Under the pieces are notes generated by a model, which was not told where the DNA came from, searched no databases, and saw only the letters and a program-made list of their open reading frames with translations. The position numbers and the translations under genes are program-made. A stretch of DNA of 7,513 nucleotides, taken from positions 1-7,513 of the forward strand of contig JAAZED010000298.1 in assembly GCA_012512465.1 (NCBI GenBank). Reading direction: 5' to 3'. Every line of letters starts with the position of its first letter. Positions within the stretch are counted from its first letter, which is position 1. Shown piece after piece: positions 1 through 6,835 of this stretch. This stretch comes from Oxalobacter sp. (GTDB taxonomy: Bacteria; Pseudomonadota; Gammaproteobacteria; Burkholderiales; Burkholderiaceae_D).

Positions 1-1
1 C

Positions 2-1234
2 GATATTGAAACAGATAAGGTGGTACTTGAATTGCCCAGTCCCGGCGCAGGGGTCCTGACGGAAATACTCAAGGAGGCCGGTGCGATGGTAAAAGCGGGA
101 GAAGTCATTGCCCGCATTGATACGGACGCCGTTGGAAACGAGCCGGTAAAGAAGGGCAAAAAAGGAAAAGCGGCCAAAGAGGCGCCAGCTCCGGCACCTG
201 CCGCTCCGGCTGCTGCGACAACATCCGTGCCGGTTTCGCCGCCTTCAGCGCCGCCTCAAGCGGCAGCGCCTGCTGTGCCACCGTCATCTTATGATGAGTC
301 ATCCCATCCGGCCGGTATTGTCATGCCTGCGGCGGCCCGCCTGATGGCTGAGAATGATCTGGGGTACAACGATGTGACCGGTACCGGGAAAGACGGACGT
401 ATCCTGAAAGAAGATGTCCTGCGTGCGATGGAGATCGGGCCGGATGTGGGACGTCTTGCTTCTTCACCGCCTTCCTTGCAGTCTGTGCCGTATTCCCCGC
501 CCTCCAGCTTTGTGCCGAATACCACCAGCAATAACCGTCCGGAAAACAGGGTGCCGATGAGCCGGTTGCGGGCACGGATTGCAGAACGTCTTATCCAGTC
601 ACAGTTGACGAATGCAACATTGACGACGTTTAATGAAGTGAATATGCAGCCGGTGCTGGATATCCGTCGCAAGCTGGGCAGGGAGTTTGAGGAGGAGCAT
701 GGTGTCAGGCTGGGCCTGATGTCCTTTTTCATGAAGGCTGCCGTGGCTGCATTGAAAAAATTCCCCGTGGTGAATGCTTCCATCGATGGAAATGACATTG
801 TCTATCATGGCTATTTTGATATCGGTATTGCCATCAGTTCGCCGCGTGGTCTGGTGGTGCCCATCATGCGCGATGTGGACCTGATGTCTCTCGCGGATAT
901 TGAGAAGAAGATAGCGGAATTCAGTGTGAGGGCAAAAGAAGGGCAACTGACACTGGATGACCTGACCGGGGGAACCTTTTCGATTTCCAATGGTGGGGTT
1001 TTTGGCTCGATGATGTCGACTCCTATTGTGAATCCGCCGCAATCGGCGATTTTAGGTATCCATTCCACAAGGGAACGCCCGGTTGTGGAAAACGGGCAGA
1101 TCGTTATCCGGCCAATGAATTACCTGGCGCTGTCTTATGACCATCGCCTGATTGACGGTAGCGAAGCGGTACAGGCGCTGGTAACGATCAAGGAAAATCT
1201 GGAAGATCCGTCACGTCTGCTTCTGGATCTTTAA
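2..1234 (+). CDS. odhB: Dihydrolipoyllysine succinyltransferase, E2 of 2-oxoglutarate dehydrogenase (5'-truncated)
   Basis: E2 core of the cytoplasmic 2-oxoglutarate dehydrogenase complex; it transfers succinyl from lipoamide to CoA. The gene enters from outside the window, so the true start is missing; 410 residues are visible. The first codons give [10 protein letters not shown], the lipoyl attachment motif, with the lipoylated lysine at 17-19. An Ala/Pro-rich linker follows (visible residues about 45-95), then the peripheral-subunit-binding domain (about 102-143, with [11 protein letters not shown] and [13 protein letters not shown]), a second Ser/Pro/Asn-rich linker (about 144-183) and the acyltransferase domain. 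The active-site motif SYDHRLIDG has its His codon at 1142-1144 and its Asp at 1154-1156. The VMPAA and GKDGR forms favour OdhB over the pyruvate dehydrogenase E2. The stop lies 29 bases before lpdA, so the two are almost certainly one operon. Very sure of the family, sure of the 2-oxoglutarate assignment. Confidence 0.95.
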   Translation, partial: DIETDKVVLELPSPGAGVLTEILKEAGAMVKAGEVIARIDTDAVGNEPVKKGKKGKAAKEAPAPAPAAPAAATTSVPVSPPSAPPQAAAPAVPPSSYDESSHPAGIVMPAAARLMAENDLGYNDVTGTGKDGRILKEDVLRAMEIGPDVGRLASSPPSLQSVPYSPPSSFVPNTTSNNRPENRVPMSRLRARIAERLIQSQLTNATLTTFNEVNMQPVLDIRRKLGREFEEEHGVRLGLMSFFMKAAVAALKKFPVVNASIDGNDIVYHGYFDIGIAISSPRGLVVPIMRDVDLMSLADIEKKIAEFSVRAKEGQLTLDDLTGGTFSISNGGVFGSMMSTPIVNPPQSAILGIHSTRERPVVENGQIVIRPMNYLALSYDHRLIDGSEAVQALVTIKENLEDPSRLLLDL

Positions 1235-1263
1235 CGAACAAATGCAATCACAGGAGGGTTTGT

Positions 1264-2691
1264 ATGGGCATTCTTGTTGATGTCGGTGTCATTGGGGCAG
1301 GGCCTGGCGGGTATATTGCCGCCATCAGGGCCGCCCAGCTTGGCCTGTCGGTTGCCTGTATTGATGACTGGAAAAATGTCTCGAGCGGTCCTGCGCCAGG
1401 CGGAACCTGCGTCAATGTCGGCTGTATTCCTTCCAAGGCGCTGCTGGAGTCTTCTGCCAACTTTGATATGGTCAAAAATGGTGCGGCTGCACATGGCATT
1501 GAGGTAAAGGGAGCGACACTGAATCTGAACCGCATGCTGGGCCGGAAGGATGACGTGGTGAAAAGAAGCAATGAAGGCATTCTTTTTCTTTTCAGGAAAA
1601 ATGGTGTCAGCTTTTATCACGGCACGGCGTCTTTTGCCGGTACTTCAGAAGCCGGGTATGAACTGAAGGTGTCAGGCAAGGAAGAGCAGTTTCTGACATG
1701 CCGCCATGTGATTATTGCTACCGGATCAACGCCCAGAAGTCTGCCGGATCTGGCATTTGATGAAAAACGCATTCTTTCCAATGCGGGGGCACTGGCAATG
1801 GAATCCGTGCCGAAGCGCCTGGGCATTATCGGGGCTGGTGTTATTGGTCTGGAGCTGGGATCGGTCTGGCACAGGCTGGGCTCGAAAGTGACGCTTTTGG
1901 AGTCACAGCCGACACTGCTCAGCATGGCTGACAGGCAGATAGCCGGTGAGGCGCTGAAATTCATGCGTGCCCAGGGGCTGACTATCCAGACAGGCGCGGC
2001 CATACGGAATATAGATACGGCACAATCAAGTGTGACTGTGGAATACGATGATGCCAACGGCAGCGTGCAGCGTGCAACTTTTGATCGCCTCATTGTTGCC
2101 ATTGGCAGGGTACCGCGTACGTCCGGTCTTGACGCTCACAATATTGGCCTGAAACTGGATGAGAGGGGGTTTATCGCAGTGGATGGCGAATGCAGGACAA
2201 ACCTGCAGAATGTCTGGGCTATTGGTGACGTTGTCAGGGGACCAATGCTGGCGCACAAGGCTCAAGAGGAAGGTATTGCTGTGGCAGACCGGATTGCCGG
2301 AAAGTATGGTCATGTGAATTATGCAACGATCCCCTCTATTGTTTATACTCATCCCGAGGTGGCATGGGCGGGGAAAACCGAGCAGGAACTGGAGGCAGAA
2401 GGGTGTGAATTTCGTGCGGGCACCTTTCCTTTTATGGCGAACGGGCGTGCAAGGGCGATGAATTCAACCGAAGGGCTCGTGAAAATCCTGGCCGATGCGC
2501 ATACGGATGAAGTGCTTGGTGTGCACATGATCGGTCCGATGGTTTCCGAACTGATTGCTGAAGTCGTGCTGGCGATGTCTTTCAAGGCGTCTTCAGAAGA
2601 TATCGCACAAGTGTGCCACGCACACCCCACGCTGTCAGAAGCGGTTCGGGAAGCGGCACTCGGGGTAAATGGCCGCCTGTTGAATTACTGA
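1264..2691 (+). CDS. lpdA: Dihydrolipoyl dehydrogenase (E3)
   Basis: FAD-dependent flavoprotein disulfide reductase that reoxidises dihydrolipoyl groups on E2 and passes electrons to NAD+; cytoplasmic, 475 residues, the usual E3 length, with no fused lipoyl domain. Visible motifs in order: FAD-binding GAGPGG (11-16); redox disulfide GGTCVNVGCIPSK with Cys49 and Cys54; ATGSTPR (152-158); NAD-binding GAGVIG (190-195); second FAD motif WAIGDVV (318-324); dimer-interface region starting TIPSIVYTHPEVAW (355-368); and the catalytic His454-Glu459 pair in HAHPTLSE. All key residues are present. The ATG has a strong AGGAGGG site at 1252-1258, five bases away, which fixes the start. It follows odhB closely and so is E3 of the 2-oxoglutarate complex, although E3 may be shared with other 2-oxoacid complexes or the glycine cleavage system. 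Confidence 0.97.
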   Translation: MGILVDVGVIGAGPGGYIAAIRAAQLGLSVACIDDWKNVSSGPAPGGTCVNVGCIPSKALLESSANFDMVKNGAAAHGIEVKGATLNLNRMLGRKDDVVKRSNEGILFLFRKNGVSFYHGTASFAGTSEAGYELKVSGKEEQFLTCRHVIIATGSTPRSLPDLAFDEKRILSNAGALAMESVPKRLGIIGAGVIGLELGSVWHRLGSKVTLLESQPTLLSMADRQIAGEALKFMRAQGLTIQTGAAIRNIDTAQSSVTVEYDDANGSVQRATFDRLIVAIGRVPRTSGLDAHNIGLKLDERGFIAVDGECRTNLQNVWAIGDVVRGPMLAHKAQEEGIAVADRIAGKYGHVNYATIPSIVYTHPEVAWAGKTEQELEAEGCEFRAGTFPFMANGRARAMNSTEGLVKILADAHTDEVLGVHMIGPMVSELIAEVVLAMSFKASSEDIAQVCHAHPTLSEAVREAALGVNGRLLNY

Positions 2692-2731
2692 GGCGGGACC
2701 ATCCGGACAGAAAAAACAGATTGCTGCATTT

Positions 2732-3589
2732 ATGACGAAATTGATGATGGTTGTTTTCAGTGAGCGCGGATGGTTGCGCCGGTTTGTTTTTGCCGGCATG
2801 CTCTTGTTGCTTGGCGTAATGCAGGGGTGTGCACATACAGAAGAGGGTATTTCCCTGTCTCCCAGAGTGAAAGCGCTCATGGAGGAATTTCCTGCCGGCA
2901 CAATCGATTCTGTTGAGGAAGCCGATGAAGTGCTGGATGCCGTCAATTACGAAAACAAGATGCTGGATTACCAGTTTGGCGTGGACATGGATGCCTGTAC
3001 CCAAAGGTTTCTGGTCAACAACTGCTACGACGAGGTTCAGCTGCGTTTGAGGAAAGATCGTGCGGCATTGCGTCCGCTGTCAGTGGAAGCTGATCGTTTC
3101 AAGCGCAGTAACAAGGTTCGTTTGCGGGATGAAGCGCTGGTGGATGCCGAGCAGGAAGAATTGGGCAAGGCGCAGCAAAGAGAGGCATCCAGCCGCCGCT
3201 ATGAGGAAAAAGAGGCGCGCTATCTTGAAGGGCAGGCGGCGTCAGGGGCAGATGAGCAGTCGGCAAAACGCCAGGCATCACGCGTGAAGTATGACGAAAA
3301 ACAGGAACGTTATCTGGATATGAAAGCGGCTGATGAAGCATCACCTCCCAAAGTGGAAGATGGCGCTTATACAGTCGGAACGCCCAGCAAGCTGAAGCAT
3401 CCGGATACGACCTTGACACCTGCACAGCGCGCAAAAAATGTCCAGGATTATGAAGACAAACAGCTGGAAGCGGAAAAAAAGCAGGAGAGTGTTCAGCGCA
3501 GGACGGCCGAAACCCAGGCCAAAAGAGACAAACGTGCTGCTGATGCGGGCAAAGAGGTGAAAAGAAAGCAGAAAGAGGCCAAGGACTGA
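2732..3589 (+). CDS. Coiled-coil lipoprotein with 30-residue internal repeats
   Basis: Unnamed lipoprotein of 285 residues; function unknown. The N-terminus has a basic stretch, a hydrophobic core (about 18-30) and a lipobox-like end VMQGC with Cys33, so it is probably lipidated and exported. The -3 residue is Met, weaker than the usual Leu. The mature part has two further cysteines (Cys89, Cys98) in CTQRFLVNNC, a pattern I associate with uncharacterised coiled-coil proteins of Burkholderiales. From about 105 to the end it is very rich in Lys, Glu, Arg, Gln and Ala and likely helical. Residues 150-170 and 180-200 align without gaps at a 30-residue period (11 of 21 identical), and a weaker copy is near 236-246. 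No ribosome site precedes 2732. A TTG start at 2774 would give a more typical short signal peptide (RRFVFAGMLLLLGVMQGC after the initiator). It lies 40 bases after lpdA and may be read from that operon. Confidence 0.8.
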   Translation: MTKLMMVVFSERGWLRRFVFAGMLLLLGVMQGCAHTEEGISLSPRVKALMEEFPAGTIDSVEEADEVLDAVNYENKMLDYQFGVDMDACTQRFLVNNCYDEVQLRLRKDRAALRPLSVEADRFKRSNKVRLRDEALVDAEQEELGKAQQREASSRRYEEKEARYLEGQAASGADEQSAKRQASRVKYDEKQERYLDMKAADEASPPKVEDGAYTVGTPSKLKHPDTTLTPAQRAKNVQDYEDKQLEAEKKQESVQRRTAETQAKRDKRAADAGKEVKRKQKEAKD

Positions 3590-3611
3590 CAGCGACCATT
3601 ACGGCGTTTTC

Positions 3612-3902
3612 TTACGGATTTTCCCGGTACAGCCTGTCAAGGACGCGTTCAAAGTCTTCTTCCAGCAGGGTAATAAAAGCGGCAAGTGCTTCGCAGTCAT
3701 GCTGGCCAAGAGAAGCGTCCATACTGGCTGTGTGATAAAAGATAATACGAAGTGTGCCGAGTGAGGCAATCAGAACGGACAGGCGGTCAAGTCCCTGATA
3801 GGGGGAGTGCGCTTTTACTGACGTCAGCGAGTCAGACAGGTCTGATAGATCAGCAATGGCGGATTTGATTTTTTCTTCATCAAGCTGGGGCTGTTCATTC
3901 AT
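3612..3902 (-). CDS. Small helical hypothetical protein
   Basis: Unrecognised cytoplasmic protein of 96 residues from the ATG at 3902; an in-frame ATG at 3911 would add three residues. Neither start has a good ribosome site; the purine-rich GGAGGA nearby lies on the opposite strand. There is no signal peptide or membrane segment. The sequence is acidic and looks all-helical: a Leu/Ser/Asp-rich helix (SDLSDSLTS), a hydrophobic middle (LSVLIASLGTLRIIFYH), and an amphipathic C-terminal helix rich in Glu, Leu and Arg (ALAAFITLLEEDFERVLDRL). Such composition is credible for a real protein and unlike a random antisense frame. It is convergent with the coiled-coil lipoprotein (22 bases between stops) and divergent from the Sel1 gene. 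It could be a small regulatory or partner protein; the sequence does not say which. Confidence 0.62.
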   Translation of the reverse strand: MNEQPQLDEEKIKSAIADLSDLSDSLTSVKAHSPYQGLDRLSVLIASLGTLRIIFYHTASMDASLGQHDCEALAAFITLLEEDFERVLDRLYRENP

Positions 3903-4074
3903 TTTTATCATCCGGAGGAAATTTTTTTATAAACAGTAGACCGGACTCACGCGGGAAAGTTCCTGTATGACGGACTTATTTGGCAAAACGTCTGTTGTGC
4001 TGTTGAATGTTTCATTGCAGAGTGAGGTAAAATCAGGTGGTATCAGAGAATATTGGCCAAATCAGGGCGAATGG

Positions 4075-4080
4075 AAAGGA
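4075..4080 (+). promoter_or_regulatory. Ribosome-binding site deciding the Sel1 gene start
   Basis: AAAGGA ends five bases before the ATG at 4086. This favours 4086 over the in-frame ATG at 4071 and TTG at 4053, which have no comparable site. Confidence 0.6.
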
Positions 4081-4085
4081 AACGC

Positions 4086-5111
4086 ATGGACAGACAGATT
4101 CGGGATGAAGATACTGCATTTTCTGCTGAGCGCGGTTTCAGTGCCGTGCGCCGCTTTTTCGCCCTGTTATTGGGCTCTCTGGCTTCATTTTTCTTCCTGA
4201 CAGTATTTGGTAAAGCCGCTGCAAAGGGAAAGCTGCGCTTTTCTGAATATTCTGCTGATGAATCAAAAATAGCCCGGCTGAAAAGCAATGCCGTTGCCGG
4301 TGACCCGGATGCCCAGCTCAAGCTGGGTGTCATGTGTGCAGCAGGTGTTGAGGGATGGGTCGATCATCGCGGCGCCATATTCTGGCTCAGGAAATCCGCC
4401 GAGCAGGGAGAGCCCAATGCCCAGATGCTCACTGCCCTGATGTACCTGGAAGGGCTGGGTGTACGTCGAAGCTACATGCAGGCAGCCAGATGGGCGAGAC
4501 TGTCCGCATTGCACGGCAATATTATTTCACAGCTGCTGATGGGTGCATTGCTCGAAGATGGTGCCGGGGTGAGGCGTGATCTGGAGCGTGCCGCATACTG
4601 GTATCGCTATGCGGCAAATCACCCTGTCGAAATCGGGGCAAGACAACGTTTGGGAACCCTCTATCTTGAAGGGAAAGGGGTTTCCCGGAATACGGAAGAA
4701 GGGCTGAAGTGGCTGAATGAATCCGCTGAAATGGGAGATGCCAATGCCTGTTTCCAGCTTGGCATGATTTATTACGACGGCCGGCTGGTTGAACGGGATT
4801 ATGAAAAGGCGCTGAACTGGTATCTGGCTGCCGCAGGAGAAAAAAACGCGGAAAAGGGCAGGGATGGCCTTGAGATCGTTTTCGGGCAGGCAGCGGTTCC
4901 TGGTGAGGTCTATACCAGAACCATTGCGCAAATCATGAAACGCAATCCGCATGTGGTACGTGATGCCCGGTTTTATGTTGGCCTGATGTATGAAACCGGA
5001 CGTGGTACTGAACAGGATATGGAGCAGTCGCGAAGCTGGTATCAGAAAGCAGCTGACGCTGGTGATGATATTGCAAAACAACGTCTGGTTTTTCTCAAAG
5101 ATACGGCCTGA
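4086..5111 (+). CDS. Membrane-anchored Sel1-repeat (SLR/TPR-like) protein
   Basis: 341 residues from the ATG at 4086. After a polar N-terminus there is one hydrophobic segment (about 24-42, FFALLLGSLASFFFLTVFG) flanked by Arg on one side and Lys on the other, so it is a membrane anchor or uncleaved signal; topology is uncertain. From about residue 72 there are Sel1-like helical hairpins of about 36 residues: 73-109, 110-145, 146-181, 182-218, 219-254 and 290-327. They are marked by patterns such as LGxxYxxGxGVxRD and A..W...SAE.GD. Residues 255-289 are a degenerate or inserted unit that breaks the array. Sel1 repeats form solenoids that bind partner proteins; no enzymatic domain is visible, so the partner is unknown. 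A weak candidate promoter is TTGAAT at 4003-4008 with TAAAAT at 4028-4033, but the 19-base spacing is poor. It is convergent with the ankyrin gene. Confidence 0.9.
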   Translation: MDRQIRDEDTAFSAERGFSAVRRFFALLLGSLASFFFLTVFGKAAAKGKLRFSEYSADESKIARLKSNAVAGDPDAQLKLGVMCAAGVEGWVDHRGAIFWLRKSAEQGEPNAQMLTALMYLEGLGVRRSYMQAARWARLSALHGNIISQLLMGALLEDGAGVRRDLERAAYWYRYAANHPVEIGARQRLGTLYLEGKGVSRNTEEGLKWLNESAEMGDANACFQLGMIYYDGRLVERDYEKALNWYLAAAGEKNAEKGRDGLEIVFGQAAVPGEVYTRTIAQIMKRNPHVVRDARFYVGLMYETGRGTEQDMEQSRSWYQKAADAGDDIAKQRLVFLKDTA

Positions 5112-5141
5112 ATAGTCTCTTTGGATGTATGAGAGGGTGAT

Positions 5142-5170
5142 GCAATGAGGGGGTTACCTTGTTTCATTGC
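5142..5170. repeat. Inverted repeat in the convergent spacer (7-bp stem, 15-base loop)
   Basis: GCAATGA at 5142-5148 is the exact reverse complement of TCATTGC at 5164-5170. It lies 30 bases past the Sel1 stop. No T-run follows on either strand, so it is not a standard intrinsic terminator, although it might slow or protect transcript ends of the convergent genes. Confidence 0.45.
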
Positions 5171-5327
5171 GCAGGCGTTTCAAATGCGGCTCCAGTTTTC
5201 TTCTTTCTTCATCATTCTGTTGTTTTTCAAGACATTTCTGCCTTTTTGACGTTTCAGCGAGCTTTTTGCCAGGAGATGCCGGACAATTCAGGCATCCCTG
5301 TTTGATGTACCCGTGCCAGAGGGGGGA
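5154..5327 (-). pseudogene. Open protein-like frame without a start codon (possible small-gene remnant)
   Basis: On the - strand this frame is open for 57 codons and ends with TAA at 5154-5156, but it has no ATG, GTG or TTG near its beginning. The predicted peptide is strongly charged and helix-like. It includes GCLNCPASPGKKLAET, a CxxC pair, then a third Cys in KRQKCLEKQQNDEERRKLEP and a basic end HLKRLRNETR. That is unlike typical intergenic translation. An ATG in another frame (5295-5297, reverse strand) leads into it if one base is lost in the A5 tract near 5262-5266, giving a continuous small protein beginning MPELSGISWQKLAETSK. So it may be a frameshifted gene, a 3' remnant of a longer gene, or a coincidence. 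It lies just downstream of the ankyrin gene on the same strand and shares no frame with it. Confidence 0.35.
5275..5296. repeat. Inverted repeat downstream of the ankyrin gene (6-bp stem, 10-base loop)
   Basis: GATGCC (5275-5280) pairs with GGCATC (5291-5296). It sits about 40 bases past the ankyrin stop, where a terminator would be expected, but lacks a following T-run in that direction. Weak as a terminator. Confidence 0.35.
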
Positions 5328-5334
5328 TTAACGG

Positions 5335-6297
5335 TTAGATAGCCAGGATATTCAGGCGTGAACGATAGGCACTTTCTCCGTATTTATCCAGAACCGATAG
5401 TTCTGCTCCCGCATCCGCCAGCGCCTTTGCGCTGCGAATACGGTCTGCCTTGGCCATGAGCACAATGAAAGGCTGTCCATTGGGTGCCGTTTCATTGGCG
5501 CTGAAACCGCTTGTCAGCAGGTATTTCACCAGGTCGATATTTTCTTTTTCTGCTGTAAGGGCCAGATAGAGCAGGTTTTTCTGGTGATAGCGGCTGTTTA
5601 TTTGTGAGCCGTTTTCCAGGAGTAATTTCACAATGCCAACAGGCGCGCCATTGGCGCAGGCCGTCATGACGGGGGTTGTGCCATAGTTATCCACCAGATT
5701 GACGTCATTGGTTTTCAGCAAGGCATTGACCAGTTCAGGGTTGGGCTCTATGCTGTTTACTGCCAGATGCAGTGCTGACTGGTTTTTCTCATTCACTTGT
5801 GCCGGGTTGGCGCCTGAGCCCAACAGGTAAAGTGCCGGATCATACTGCCGGTCGGCAAGGGTGCGCATGAACATTTGGTCTCTTTCTTCCTGCGTCATAC
5901 GGCTGTCAAACAGCTTGACGACTTCGAGGTTGCCGGTTTCCTGTACCAGTTTCAATGTATCTGTTCCCCGTGTGTTGACAACCCGGATATCTGCGCCGGC
6001 ATCAAGGAGTTCGCTGACAGTGGTTTCTAAGGTGCGCATGCTTTCCAGTGAACGGGATGCCGGCTGCCTGAGTGCCTTCATGAGAGGCGTTTCACCATAC
6101 TGGTCTGTTGCATTGATGTCTGCGCCCTCATCAAGCAGGCGCTGGACGGCGCCCGGATAGAGTTCGGCTGCTGCATCCATCAGTCTTTCATCGGTTCGTT
6201 CGATACAGGTTTCGCAAACGTCATTCCTGGATGCGCAGGACATAAGCAGACAGGCTGCCAGAATAGTCAGTACGTATGAAAACAGTCGTCTGCGCAT
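5335..6297 (-). CDS. Ankyrin-repeat lipoprotein
   Basis: 320 residues from the ATG at 6297, chosen because AGAGGAGA lies six bases or so upstream; an in-frame ATG at 6336 has no such site. Residues 1-21 are a clear lipoprotein signal: basic MRRR, hydrophobic core, lipobox LMSC with Cys21. The next residue is Ala, not Asp, consistent with outer-membrane sorting by the Lol rule. A short CETC pair follows (Cys28, Cys31). From about 36 to 314 there are roughly seven ankyrin units, with typical pieces such as LLDEGADINATDQYGETPLMKA, LLDAGADIRVVNTRG, LLGSGANPAQVNEKNQSALHLAV, LLLENGSQIN and KYLLTSGFSAN. Ankyrin repeats bind other proteins; no catalytic domain is present. Partner unknown; likely periplasm-facing. 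It is convergent with the Sel1 gene. Confidence 0.92.
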   Translation of the reverse strand: MRRRLFSYVLTILAACLLMSCASRNDVCETCIERTDERLMDAAAELYPGAVQRLLDEGADINATDQYGETPLMKALRQPASRSLESMRTLETTVSELLDAGADIRVVNTRGTDTLKLVQETGNLEVVKLFDSRMTQEERDQMFMRTLADRQYDPALYLLGSGANPAQVNEKNQSALHLAVNSIEPNPELVNALLKTNDVNLVDNYGTTPVMTACANGAPVGIVKLLLENGSQINSRYHQKNLLYLALTAEKENIDLVKYLLTSGFSANETAPNGQPFIVLMAKADRIRSAKALADAGAELSVLDKYGESAYRSRLNILAI

Positions 6298-6302
6298 GAA
6301 AA

Positions 6303-6310
6303 TCTCCTCT
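6303..6310 (-). promoter_or_regulatory. Ribosome-binding site of the ankyrin lipoprotein gene
   Basis: Reverse-strand AGAGGAGA; its AGGAG core ends six bases before the ATG at 6297. It sets that start rather than the in-frame ATG 39 bases upstream. Confidence 0.75.
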
Positions 6311-6316
6311 TGTCTT

Positions 6317-6336
6317 TTGCGCCAAAAACAGCGCAA
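6317..6336. repeat. Perfect inverted repeat in the ankyrin gene leader
   Basis: TTGCGC (6317-6322) and GCGCAA (6331-6336) are exact reverse complements around an 8-base loop. It sits seven bases upstream of the ribosome site of the ankyrin gene, so it could be an operator or an mRNA leader hairpin. A six-base arm can also arise by chance. Confidence 0.4.
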
Positions 6337-6451
6337 TGCCGGATACAGCCATCATTTTATGACAGACAGCAGAAAAGCACATGAAAAAAATGCCTTGTTG
6401 TGTATGGAAAAAGAAAACAGGTATATGAGAACAGACAGAGTGGATTTGTCT

Positions 6452-6493
6452 TTCACATAAATCAAAATATGACGCACACAGCCAAGGTAATAT
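6452..6493 (+). promoter_or_regulatory. Candidate FNR/Anr-type promoter
   Basis: TTCACATAAATCAA at 6452-6465 matches the FNR consensus TTGAT-N4-ATCAA at 8 of 10 positions, with a perfect right half. A -10-like TAATAT lies at 6488-6493. With the start placed at about 6500, the box would be centred at -41.5, the position used by class II FNR promoters. Seen: the bases and the spacing. Inferred: regulation. An 8 of 10 match in an AT-rich spacer can be chance. Confidence 0.35.
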
Positions 6494-6639
6494 ACAAAAC
6501 AGATACAATCAGTACTGGGTGATCAGGATGCTTTTGTCTGTTGTCCTGCTTATTGATTCATGCCCGGTGTGCGTCATTTTTGTCTCGCTGATGCGGCAAA
6601 AGGGGCTGATACGGCTTCAGATTGAGAAGGCGGCAAATC

Positions 6640-6826
6640 ATGAGCACCAGAAAAGTCAACGTATCCCATACGAAAATTGCGGAATTTTCAGGAAATGTCT
6701 ACGCGCACCACAACAGTATGAAGCGGTATCACTGGGCGGTGACCGGTACAGGCAGTTGCGAGGCATATCGCTATTGATCAGGCCGATACCGGAAAAAGCA
6801 CAGGCCATCGGGTCGCTGGATAGCAG
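6640..6826 (+). pseudogene. Frameshifted N-terminal remnant of a small YHW/DQA helical-bundle protein
   Basis: The ATG at 6640, nine bases after a GAGAAGG site, opens a 45-codon frame ending in TGA at 6775-6777. It contains VYAHHNSMKRYHWAVTGTGS. Skipping one G at 6763 continues the protein as HIAIDQA, and skipping another G at 6785 continues as IPEKAQAIGSLDS, after which the frame runs into the pyruvate oxidase ribosome site. Joined, the pattern YHW.VTG.GS...H.A.DQAI resembles, from memory, small ferritin-like/Dps-like or DUF5856-type helical proteins with 'YHW..TG.GSYA.H.A.DQAI'. Such proteins run well over 100 residues, so here only the first third remains, with two frameshifts and no C-terminal part. 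I infer a decayed gene. The 45-residue frame could instead be a small gene of its own. Family assignment is tentative. Confidence 0.45.
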
Positions 6827-6830
6827 GAGG
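6825..6830 (+). promoter_or_regulatory. Strong ribosome-binding site of the pyruvate oxidase gene
   Basis: A perfect AGGAGG, five bases before the ATG at 6836. It fixes the start and suggests high translation. Confidence 0.85.
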
Positions 6831-6835
6831 AAAAA

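Larger units (their letters stand above)
6298..6639. other. Gene-free spacer between divergent ankyrin and pyruvate oxidase units
   Basis: A visibly AT-richer stretch (about 6340-6510) with no convincing coding frame on either strand. It should hold the promoters for the - strand ankyrin gene and for the + strand region leading to pyruvate oxidase. What can be supported inside it is the leader inverted repeat and the candidate FNR-like promoter. A CATAAAAT element near 6355 (reverse strand) might be a -10 for the ankyrin gene but has no good -35 partner. From 6519 to 6639 nothing else is recognised. Confidence 0.5.

Noticed and set aside
289..1068. Several - strand frames inside odhB
   Set aside because: Shadows of a gene with a complete catalytic domain on the + strand; no motifs of their own.
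3832..3845. Palindrome TCAGAC-AG-GTCTGA
   Set aside because: Lies within the small - strand gene and is explained by the coding repeat Leu-Ser-Asp-Leu-Ser-Asp; the loop is too short for a useful hairpin.
3967..4200. + strand frame of 77 codons ahead of and overlapping the Sel1 gene
   Set aside because: No ribosome site. It overlaps the Sel1 gene, whose repeats and start site are far better supported.
5112..5334. Intrinsic terminator for the convergent Sel1/ankyrin pair
   Set aside because: Two inverted repeats are present, but neither is GC-rich and followed by a T-run in the needed direction, so they are listed as repeats only.
6221..6508. - strand frame of 95 codons over the ankyrin gene 5' end and spacer
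   Set aside because: Rich in Phe, Cys and His, driven by AT-rich spacer, with no ribosome site. It overlaps the well-supported ankyrin signal peptide in another frame.
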